Below are positions 7,527 to 13,838 of a DNA stretch of 19,376 nucleotides, piece by piece (position 1 is the first letter of the stretch; the number at the start of each line of letters is the position of its first letter). Made by a program: the position numbers and the translations under genes. The notes under the pieces are model-generated. The model saw nothing but the letters and a program-made list of their open reading frames with translations. It was not told the DNA's origin and made no database searches. The stretch comes from Actinomycetota bacterium (GTDB lineage Bacteria; Actinomycetota; Actinomycetes; Streptosporangiales; Streptosporangiaceae), in assembly GCA_003242605.1 (NCBI GenBank), contig QGUZ01000073.1, forward strand, positions 1 to 19,376, written 5' to 3'.

Positions 7527-8849
7527 TCACCAGAGGGTGGCGAGGCGGTCGGTGATGAGCTCGGCGGCCTGCCGGGGTGGGTCCGGGTCGAGGAACGGGA
7601 GCAGGGCGTCGACGAGGGAGCGCGGGCCGGTGGCGTCGGCGGCGGCCGCGCGGAGCCGGTCGGCGAGCGGGTCGTCGAGGCGCGGGGCGACGCTCACCCA
7701 GCGCATCCACGCGGCGATGGCGAGCGCCGCGTGGGCCGGGGTGGCCCCGGCGGCGAGCCGTTCCCGGAGCACGGTGACGAGGCGGAGGGGGAGCTTGAGC
7801 GAGCCGTCCTCGGCGACCTTGGTGGTCTGGTGGCGCAGGGCGGGGTTGGCGAAGCGGGCCATCAGGGAGCGCTTGTAGGCCTCGAGGTCGAAGCCCTCGG
7901 GGACGGGGAGCGTGGGGGTGACGTCCTCGTCCATGAGGGCCCGTACGGCCGCGGCGATGTCGTCGCGGGAGACCGCCTCGGCGATCGTCTCGCAGCCGTG
8001 CAGCAGGCCCAGGTAGGCGATGAGCGAGTGGGCGCCGTTGAGCAGCCGCAGCTTCATCAGCTCGTACGGCGTGACGTCGGGCACGATCAGTGCCCCGGCC
8101 CGCTCCCAGGCGGGGCGGTCGGCGGCGAAGCGGTCTTCGATCACCCACTGCCGGAACGGCTCGGTCGCCACCGCGGCCCGGTCGGTCACGCCGAGCCCGG
8201 CGGCCACCGCCTCCAGGTCCTCCGGCCGCACGTAGGGCACGATGCGGTCGACCATCGAGGAGGGGAACGCGACGTTCTCCTCGATCCAGCCGCGCAGCTC
8301 CCCGGCGGCGGCGCGCACCGCGTCGCCCACCACCCTGCCGTTGCGGGGGAGGTTGTCGCAGGACAGCACGGTGACCGGCCCGGCGCCCGCGGCCGCCCGC
8401 CGCCGCAGGCCCGCCGCCAGCCACTCGATCACCGCCGAGCCGGGCAGGTAGCCCTTCTCGGTCACGGTGAGGGTGACCACGGTGATGCGCGGGTCGGCGA
8501 GCCGCTCGACCACCTCGGCGCCGAGCAGGGTCTCGCGCAGCGCGCCGTACACGCGCAGCTCGACCGGCTCGGGGCGGCCGTCCCGGACGAGCACGGCAAA
8601 CAGGCCGTCCTGCGCGGCGAGCGCATCCACGGTGGCCCGGGAGCGGATGCCCGCCGCGCAGATCCCCCAGCGGGTGTCGCCGGTGGCCGCCATCGCCTCC
8701 TCGGTGTAGCCGACCTGGTGGCCGCGGTGGAACACGCCGAGGCCGAGGTGGAGCACGCCCACCTCGGTCGTGGCGGGGTCGATCAGGGGCCGGGCCGTCT
8801 CGGGCAGCCGGTCCAGCGTGCCGAGGCCGAGCAGGGGCCGGTCGGTCAT
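7527..8849 (-). CDS. uxuB: Mannitol-dehydrogenase-family oxidoreductase, probable D-fructuronate reductase
   Basis: Probably the NAD(H)-linked interconversion of D-fructuronate and D-mannonate in glucuronate catabolism, in the cytoplasm. The 440-residue length is usual for this polyol-specific long-chain dehydrogenase family. Near the N-terminus GVLHLGLGVFHRGHQ (31-45) is the nucleotide-binding glycine segment. The family catalytic signature K-x4-N-x2-H appears as K266, N271 and H274 in MKLRLLNGAH. The ATG is preceded by GGGAG. It is the last gene of the uxaC-lacI-manD set, 70 bases after manD. The family is sure; mannitol, arabinitol, tagaturonate or fructuronate cannot be separated by motif alone, and the fructuronate assignment rests on the adjacent isomerase and dehydratase. 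Confidence 0.85.
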   Translation of the reverse strand: MTDRPLLGLGTLDRLPETARPLIDPATTEVGVLHLGLGVFHRGHQVGYTEEAMAATGDTRWGICAAGIRSRATVDALAAQDGLFAVLVRDGRPEPVELRVYGALRETLLGAEVVERLADPRITVVTLTVTEKGYLPGSAVIEWLAAGLRRRAAAGAGPVTVLSCDNLPRNGRVVGDAVRAAAGELRGWIEENVAFPSSMVDRIVPYVRPEDLEAVAAGLGVTDRAAVATEPFRQWVIEDRFAADRPAWERAGALIVPDVTPYELMKLRLLNGAHSLIAYLGLLHGCETIAEAVSRDDIAAAVRALMDEDVTPTLPVPEGFDLEAYKRSLMARFANPALRHQTTKVAEDGSLKLPLRLVTVLRERLAAGATPAHAALAIAAWMRWVSVAPRLDDPLADRLRAAAADATGPRSLVDALLPFLDPDPPRQAAELITDRLATLW

Positions 8850-8919
8850 GGCGCTCCCAGCGGGTCGGGGGCGGGGCCGCTCGCGGCGCGGCCCGCCCGT
8901 AGGGCCTGTGGCGTGCCGG

Positions 8920-10131
8920 TCACCAGTCGTGCACGGTGCCGTCCTCCAGGCGGTTGACCGGCAGGTACGCCTGGCGGTACGGGTACCGGGCGGCGAGCTC
9001 CTCGTCGATGTCGACGCCGAGGCCGGGCTCGTCGCCGGGGATGAGCATGCCGTCCTCGAACCGGTAGGAGTGCGGGAAGACCGCGTCGGTCTCCGGGGTG
9101 TGCGGCATGTACTCCTGGATGCCGAAGTTCGGCACGGAGATGTCGAGGTGGAGGGCGGCGGCCATGCACACGGGGGAGAGGTCGGTCGCCCCGTGCGAGC
9201 CGGTCTTCACGTGGTAGAGCGCGGCGAGGTCGAAGATCCGGCGCAGGTGGGTGATGCCGCCCGCGTGCACCACGGTGGTGCGGATGTAGTCGATGAGCTG
9301 CTCGGTGATGAGCCGGTGGCAGTCCCAGATCGAGTTGTACACCTCGCCCACCGCGATCGGGGTGACGGTGTGCCGCCGGATCAGCCGGAAGCCCTCCTGC
9401 AGCTCCTCGCTGATCGGGTCCTCCAGCCAGAACAGCCGGTACGGCTCGGCCGCCTTGCCCAGCCGGGCCGCCTCGATCGGGGTGAGCCGGTGGTGCACGT
9501 CGTGCAGCAGGTGGAAGCCGAAGCCGTGGGCCTCGCGCACCGCGTCGAACAGCTTCGGGGCGAAGTCGAGGTACTTCTCGGTGGCCCACACCGTCTCCTC
9601 GGGGCGGGTCCCGGCGGTGGCCGGCTCGTAGAAGTCGCGGCCCTTGCCCACCCCGTAGGTGGCGGCGAGGCCGGGGACGCCGGACTGCACCCGCACCGCC
9701 CGGTAGCCGCGGTCGAGGAAGCGGCCGACCTCGGCGACCGCCTCGTCGAGGGTGGCGCCGTTGGCGTGGCCGTACACCAGCACCCCTTCGCGGGCCTTGC
9801 CGCCGAGCAGCTGGTAGACCGGCATGCCCGCGGCCTTGCCCTTGATGTCCCACAGCGCGGTGTCGACCGCGGCGATCGCGGTCATGGTGACCGGGCCGCG
9901 CCGCCAGTAGGCGCCCTTGTACAGGTACTGCCAGATGTCGTTGATCTGGGACGCGTCGCGGCCGAGGAGCAGCGGGCGGACGTGGTCGTTGAGGTAGCTC
10001 GCCACGGCGAGCTCGCGGCCGTTGAGCGTGGCGTCGCCGACGCCGGTGAGCCCGCTCTCCGTAGTGATCTTGAGGGTGACGAAGTTGCGGCCCGGACAGG
10101 TGACGATCACGCGGACGTCTGCGATCTTCAT
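8920..10131 (-). CDS. manD: D-mannonate dehydratase, ManD/RspA type (enolase superfamily)
   Basis: Dehydrates D-mannonate to 2-keto-3-deoxy-D-gluconate using Mg2+. The start is the ATG at 10131, with AAGGAGAAGC directly upstream; its first four bases, ATGA, overlap the lacI stop, so translation is probably coupled. Length is 403 residues, matching the roughly 404 of RspA. An N-terminal capping domain (about 1-120) is followed by the barrel. Visible active-site residues by family pattern: R147 in VRVQSG and Y159 (acid/base pair), D211 and H213 in HDVHH, E237 in WLEDP and E263 in VGEVYNS as metal ligands, with the C-terminal IQEYMPH motif. This is not the UxuA-type (TIM-barrel, xylose-isomerase-like) mannonate dehydratase. 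Some ManD-subgroup enzymes are slow or prefer gluconate, so substrate is inferred mainly from the operon. Confidence 0.93.
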   Translation of the reverse strand: MKIADVRVIVTCPGRNFVTLKITTESGLTGVGDATLNGRELAVASYLNDHVRPLLLGRDASQINDIWQYLYKGAYWRRGPVTMTAIAAVDTALWDIKGKAAGMPVYQLLGGKAREGVLVYGHANGATLDEAVAEVGRFLDRGYRAVRVQSGVPGLAATYGVGKGRDFYEPATAGTRPEETVWATEKYLDFAPKLFDAVREAHGFGFHLLHDVHHRLTPIEAARLGKAAEPYRLFWLEDPISEELQEGFRLIRRHTVTPIAVGEVYNSIWDCHRLITEQLIDYIRTTVVHAGGITHLRRIFDLAALYHVKTGSHGATDLSPVCMAAALHLDISVPNFGIQEYMPHTPETDAVFPHSYRFEDGMLIPGDEPGLGVDIDEELAARYPYRQAYLPVNRLEDGTVHDW

Positions 10132-11153
10132 GCTTCTCCTTGCGTTCCGCCGGGATTCGGCCGGTCCGGCCCGGCGTCGGGGGCCGGCCCGGTGGAGGCC
10201 CGGACGATCAGCGCCGAGTCGAGGACCTGGCGCGGGGCGTCGGCGTCCCGGTCCGCGAGCACCGCGAGCAGGGTGTCGACCGCGGCTCGGCCGGCGCGCT
10301 CGCCGCCCAGGTCCACCGTGGTGAGCGCGGGGGTGGCCATCGCGGCGAAGGTGATGTTGTCGAAGCCCGCCACGCTGATCCGGCCCGGCACCGGCACGCC
10401 CCGCTCGGCGAGCCGGGCGAGCACGCCCAGCGCCATCACGTCGTTGTAGGCGATCACCGCGGTCGCCCCGCTGGCGAGCACCAGGTCGGCCGCCTGGAGC
10501 CCGGACTCGAACCGCGGCGCGAACGGCCCGAACCGGCTCACCTTGATCCGGTGCCGCTCGGCACGCCGCAGCCCCTTGGCCCGTTCCCGGTTGCTCCACG
10601 AGTCGCGCGGGCCGTTGAGGTAGGCGATGTGCCGGTGGCCGAGCGCGGCGAGGTGGTCGATCGTCTGCCGCATGCCGCCCGCGCCGTCCATGATCACCGA
10701 GGGGTGGCCGGGGACGACGCGGTTGAGGAACACCATGGGGACGAGGCCGAGCACCTTCTCCAGCATCGCCGGGGTCATCCGCGACGAGCAGAGGATCACC
10801 CCGTCCACCTGCTTCGCCATCGCGTGCACGAGCGCGGCCTCGGCCGCGCCGTCCTCCTCGCAGTCGGCGAGGAACACCGCGTGACCGGCCTCCCGCGCCC
10901 GCGCCTGCAGGCCGCGGAGCATGCTGGGGAAGAACGGGTTGGTGAGGTCGGGCACGATCACACCGAGGTTCGTGGTCCGGCCGGTGATGAGGCCCCGGGC
11001 GGCCGGGTTGGGCCGGTAGCCGAGGCTCTCGGCGACCGCGCGCACCCGCATGCGGGTCTCCGGGCGGACCATCTCGGGGCTGGACAGCGCCCGGGACACG
11101 GTGGACGCCGACACCCCCGCGGCCCGCGCCACGTCCTGGATCGTCACCGCCAT
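10128..11153 (-). CDS. LacI/GalR-family transcriptional regulator of the glucuronate operon
   Basis: Probably a repressor released by a sugar acid such as glucuronate, fructuronate or mannonate. I start it at the ATG at 11153, preceded by AAGGAAGG; a possible TTG ten codons upstream only adds residues outside the family pattern. Length is 341 residues. The helix-turn-helix and hinge occupy about 1-60 (TIQDVARAAGVSASTVSRAL, then YRPNPAARGL), followed by a periplasmic-binding-protein-like sensor domain from about 62 (NLGVIVPDLTNPFF) to 330, with the usual YNDVMALGVL and VPVPGRISVAGFDN segments. It lies between uxaC (57-base gap upstream) and manD (4-base overlap downstream), so it is made from the operon it probably controls. 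A candidate operator lies 26-39 bases before its start, and a near-identical one precedes uxaC. Confidence 0.93.
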   Translation of the reverse strand: MAVTIQDVARAAGVSASTVSRALSSPEMVRPETRMRVRAVAESLGYRPNPAARGLITGRTTNLGVIVPDLTNPFFPSMLRGLQARAREAGHAVFLADCEEDGAAEAALVHAMAKQVDGVILCSSRMTPAMLEKVLGLVPMVFLNRVVPGHPSVIMDGAGGMRQTIDHLAALGHRHIAYLNGPRDSWSNRERAKGLRRAERHRIKVSRFGPFAPRFESGLQAADLVLASGATAVIAYNDVMALGVLARLAERGVPVPGRISVAGFDNITFAAMATPALTTVDLGGERAGRAAVDTLLAVLADRDADAPRQVLDSALIVRASTGPAPDAGPDRPNPGGTQGEA

Positions 11154-11178
11154 GGCGCGACCTTCCTTGGAGCGACTT

Positions 11179-11192
11179 TGCAAACCTTTTCA
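11179..11192. promoter_or_regulatory. Candidate LacI-family operator in the uxaC-lacI gap
   Basis: TGCAAACCTTTTCA is an imperfect dyad. It differs by one base from the minus-strand reading of the site before uxaC (TGCAAACCTTTGCA). Extending one base each side gives TTG and CAA ends. It lies 26 bases upstream of the lacI ATG. Confidence 0.6.
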
Positions 11193-11210
11193 ACGACTAT
11201 CGACGCGTGT

Positions 11211-12608
11211 TCACAGGTTATAGACGCGCTTGGGCAGGTGGTAGGCGAGGTCGGCGGCGGTCTCGGCGGCCTCGTCCAGCGGCAGCCGGCCCTCGGCGAC
11301 GAGCCGGGCGAGGAACGCGGCGTCGCTGCGCCGGGCCACCTGATGGCGGACCGGGATCGAGCAGAACGCGCGGGTGTCGTCGACGAACCCGGCGGTGTTG
11401 TAGAACCCGGCGGTCTCGGTCACCGTCTCGCGGAACCGGCGCAGCCCCTCCGGGCTGTCCAGAAACCACCACGGCGCGCCGAGGTAGAGCGCCGGGTAGA
11501 CGCCGGCGAGCGGGGCGAGCTCGCGGGTGTAGGCCGACTCGTCGAGGGTGAACACGACCAGGCGGAAGCCCGGCTCGTGCCCGAACCGGTCGAGCAGCGG
11601 CTTGAGCGCCCGGGTGTACTCGGTGGCGGTCGGGATGTCGCCGCCCACGTCCTTGCCGAACCGCGCGTGCAGCCAGGCGTCGTGGTCGCGGTACGGCCCG
11701 GGGTGGAGCTGCATCACCAGGCCGTCGTCGAGCGACATGCGGGCGAACTCGACCAGCATGTGGGCGCGGAACGCCTCGGCGTCCGCCGCGGGCACCGGGC
11801 CGGCGAGCCGCCGCTTGAACAGCCGGGCGGCCTCCTCGCGGCCGAGCTCGGCCGTACGCGCGGTGGGGTGGCCGTGGTCGGTGGCGGTCGCGCCGCGGGC
11901 CTTGAAGTACGCGCGGCGGGCCCGCAGCGCCGCGAGGTAGCCGTCGAAGCCCTCGGTGTCCTCGCCGGTGATCTCGCCGAGCCGCCGCACGTTGTCCGCC
12001 CAGTCCGGGCGGTCCATGTCGACCACGTCGTCCGGCCGGAACGTGGTGATCACCCGGCGGCCCCAGCCGTCGGCGGCGAGCCGGTCGTGGTGGGCGAGCG
12101 GATCGAGCGGCGACTCGGTGGTGGCGAGCACCTCGATGCCGAACCGCTCGAACAGCGCCCGGGGCCGGAACCCCGGCTCGGCGAGCCGCGCGGCGATCGC
12201 GTCGTACACCTCGTCGGCGGTGGCGGGGCCGAGCCGTACCTCGCCGAGGCCGAACACGTCGCGGAAGGTGAGCTCGAGCCACAGCCGCGACGGGGTGCCG
12301 CGGAACGCGTGCCAGTGCTCGGCGAGCAGCCGCCAGATCGCCCGGCCGTCGGTCTGTGCGGGCCCGCCGTCGCGCGGCCGCACCCCCAGCCGCTCGGGCG
12401 TGACGCCCTGGCTCACCAGCAGCCGCGTCACGTAGTGGTCCGGCACGATCAGCAGCCGCGCCGGGTCGGGGAACGGCCGGTCGTCGGCGAGCAGCGCCGG
12501 GTCCACGTGCCCGTGCGGGCTGACGATCGGCAGCGCGCGGATGTGCTCGTACAGCTCGCGCGCGATCTCGCGCACCCGGGGCTCGGCGGGGAAGAGGTAG
12601 TCGCCCAT
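11211..12608 (-). CDS. uxaC: Glucuronate isomerase (uronate isomerase)
   Basis: Isomerises D-glucuronate to D-fructuronate (and often galacturonate to tagaturonate), the first cytoplasmic step of hexuronate catabolism. The start is the ATG at 12608, preceded by AAAGGGTG; in-frame sequence further upstream is Arg/Pro-rich and not part of the family. The 465 residues match the usual length of about 470. The amidohydrolase-fold metal motif is HGHVDP with H32 and H34; other family segments visible are the HWHAFRG, ELTFRDVFG and TTFRPDDVVDMD stretches, the MQLHPGPYRDHD region and the C-terminal YHLPKRVYNL. It is the first gene of the operon, with promoter and operator just upstream. No tagaturonate reductase or altronate dehydratase is nearby, so glucuronate is the favoured substrate. 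Confidence 0.96.
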   Translation of the reverse strand: MGDYLFPAEPRVREIARELYEHIRALPIVSPHGHVDPALLADDRPFPDPARLLIVPDHYVTRLLVSQGVTPERLGVRPRDGGPAQTDGRAIWRLLAEHWHAFRGTPSRLWLELTFRDVFGLGEVRLGPATADEVYDAIAARLAEPGFRPRALFERFGIEVLATTESPLDPLAHHDRLAADGWGRRVITTFRPDDVVDMDRPDWADNVRRLGEITGEDTEGFDGYLAALRARRAYFKARGATATDHGHPTARTAELGREEAARLFKRRLAGPVPAADAEAFRAHMLVEFARMSLDDGLVMQLHPGPYRDHDAWLHARFGKDVGGDIPTATEYTRALKPLLDRFGHEPGFRLVVFTLDESAYTRELAPLAGVYPALYLGAPWWFLDSPEGLRRFRETVTETAGFYNTAGFVDDTRAFCSIPVRHQVARRSDAAFLARLVAEGRLPLDEAAETAADLAYHLPKRVYNL

Positions 12609-12619
12609 CGCACCCTTTC

Positions 12620-12633
12620 TGCAAAGGTTTGCA
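12620..12633. promoter_or_regulatory. Candidate LacI-family operator at the uxaC start point
   Basis: TGCAAAGGTTTGCA has perfect TGCAAA/TTTGCA arms around GG; with the flanking C and G the arms reach seven bases. It begins 12 bases upstream of the uxaC ATG, overlaps the predicted transcription start near 12633, and matches the site before lacI at 13 of 14 positions. Confidence 0.68.
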
Positions 12634-12639
12634 GCACAA

Positions 12640-12668
12640 ATCCGACCATGCTCGCAGGCCCTCGTCAA
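12640..12668 (-). promoter_or_regulatory. Candidate promoter of the glucuronate operon
   Basis: On the minus strand TTGACG (12663-12668), five of six matches to the -35 consensus, is followed after exactly 17 bases by TCGGAT (12640-12645), a modest -10 match. The predicted start falls on the adjacent operator, the usual place for repression by steric block. Confidence 0.5.
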
Positions 12669-12674
12669 GCAGTC

Positions 12675-12688
12675 TGGAAACGCTTGGA
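12675..12688. promoter_or_regulatory. Second LacI-family-like site upstream of the uxaC -35
   Basis: TGGAAACGCTTGGA contains the self-complementary core pattern AANCGNTT with central CG that is typical of LacI/GalR-family operators. The outer positions are not symmetric. It differs from the two TGCAAA sites, so it may serve another regulator or be a weak auxiliary operator. Confidence 0.33.
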
Positions 12689-12850
12689 CCGCCCCGGCGG
12701 CGTGAGAACGGACACACCGCGGCGGGCGCGGCGCGCATGACCCGGAGGGGCGGGCGGGCGGTACGGCGGGCCAGCGCGACGCCGTGCCGCGGGGCGGCCT
12801 GTGGCGGTGGCGGGTCCGCCGGTGCGGCACGGCCGCGGCCGGACACGACG

Positions 12851-12881
12851 AGGGCGGGACCGGCCGGGCCGGCCCCGCCCT
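12851..12881. terminator. Strong GC hairpin past the SRPBCC-like gene
   Basis: AGGGCGGG and CCCGCCCT arms continue inward through GGCC-rich sequence to give a stem of about 13 pairs with one mismatch. A second small hairpin (GGGGC, five-base loop, GCCCC; 12886-12900) sits between it and the stop codon at 12903. There is no T-run, which is common for actinomycete terminators. The remaining 12689-12850 stretch shows nothing I can support. Confidence 0.6.
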
Positions 12882-12902
12882 GCGAGGGGCGTCGCGCCCC
12901 GG

Positions 12903-13547
12903 TCAGAGCTCGCCGCTCTCGATCGCCTGCTTGAGGGCGGCCTGGGTCTGCTGGTGCGAGGCGACGCCGTTGTCGGCGACGAAGTCGATGAGGGTGGAGT
13001 CGGCGTCGAAGGTGAGGAACTCGGTCACCCGGGTCTTGTTGTGCCCGAGCTTGGTGAAGACGATCTTCTGGTGCGTGATCACGCCGGGCTCGGAGTAGGT
13101 GTCGGTCTCGTAGAAGAAGAGGGCCCGGTGGATGCGCTGCTGGGTGTGCGTGTAGAGGGTCACGAGCTGCCCGTCGTACGGCACCTCCTCCACGGCGGTG
13201 AGGTTGTTGTACCGCACGCCGAGGTGCTTCCAGGTCTTGTGGGTCACGACCCGCTTGAGGAACGCCGCCCGGCCGATGTGGTTGGTGAAGTCGGAGTAGG
13301 CGTCGAAGACCCGCCCGATCGGCGCGTTGATGTCGATCGAGATGCTCCGGTGGGCGCGGCTCTTGCCGGAGCCGGGCGCGGGCGGGATGTTCAGGTAGAA
13401 CTTGTGGGTGTCCCACGCCTCCTGCCACTGCCGGGCGAGGTCCGCGTCGCTCGGCGGCTCGTCCGCGTGGGCGGGGGTGGCGACGGCCGCGAGCAGGGTG
13501 ACCGCGGCGACCAGCGGCGCAGCGAGGAGTCGAAGCAGCTTCGTCAT
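12903..13547 (-). CDS. Secreted SRPBCC/START-like domain protein
   Basis: Function unknown; the fold family usually binds hydrophobic ligands. I start it at the ATG at 13547, preceded by AGAGG; a TTG two codons earlier is less likely. Length is 214 residues. A clear Sec signal peptide runs MTKLLRLL through a hydrophobic core to ATPAHA, with cleavage expected after residue 28. The mature protein from about residue 64 follows the SRPBCC pattern: ISIDINAPIGRVFDAYSDF (beta strand then helix, as in coenzyme-Q-binding and polyketide-cyclase-like members), several strands (VRYNNLTAVEEV, RALFFYETDTY, HQKIVFTKLGHNKTRVTEFLTF), then a long C-terminal helix (VASHQQTQAALKQAIESGEL). No cysteines or catalytic motif stand out. 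It appears to be a single-gene unit between two hairpins. An exported SRPBCC protein is less common than a cytoplasmic one. Confidence 0.75.
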   Translation of the reverse strand: MTKLLRLLAAPLVAAVTLLAAVATPAHADEPPSDADLARQWQEAWDTHKFYLNIPPAPGSGKSRAHRSISIDINAPIGRVFDAYSDFTNHIGRAAFLKRVVTHKTWKHLGVRYNNLTAVEEVPYDGQLVTLYTHTQQRIHRALFFYETDTYSEPGVITHQKIVFTKLGHNKTRVTEFLTFDADSTLIDFVADNGVASHQQTQAALKQAIESGEL

Positions 13548-13566
13548 GGGCAACCTCTGGGGGGTA

Positions 13567-13605
13567 GTGGATCAGTCCACGTGATCTTCTACCGCATTCG
13601 ATCAC
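13567..13605. repeat. Cluster of two inverted repeats upstream of the SRPBCC-like gene
   Basis: GTGGA-TCAG-TCCAC (13567-13580) is immediately followed by GTGATC (13581-13586), whose complement GATCAC returns at 13600-13605. The second pair has centres 19 bases apart, about two helical turns, as for a dimeric regulator. The cluster ends 20 bases before the start codon. I could not identify a convincing -10 or -35 here. Confidence 0.5.
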
Positions 13606-13783
13606 ACCCCAGGACGAGTCCGCCTCATGTATCACAAATCGTTGCGCGGACCGGGCCACGGCCGCCCGAGTCCGCGCCGTCCCGCCGGCCCGGCCCGAGC
13701 CCTCGGTGATCGCCCGGGCGCGCCCGCAGGGCGGAGTGCCCACGCCGCGGAGCAGGCGTCGCGGCCCGCAGGGCCGGAACGCA

Positions 13784-13818
13784 AGCGCCGCCGCGACCCG
13801 GGCGGCCGCGGCGGCGCT
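13784..13818 (-). terminator. fbiC terminator hairpin
   Basis: A perfect 12-pair stem (AGCGCCGCCGCG with CGCGGCGGCGCT) closes an 11-base loop, 21 bases beyond the fbiC stop on the minus strand. No T-run follows. The rest of the 13606-13838 gap contains no gene I can support. Confidence 0.68.
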
Positions 13819-13838
13819 CGCAGTGACGCCCGGCCGGG

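Noticed and set aside
7518..7529. TGAGC-GT-GCTCA palindrome formed by the two convergent stop codons
   Set aside because: The loop would be only two bases and the stem five pairs; too weak for a terminator and probably incidental.
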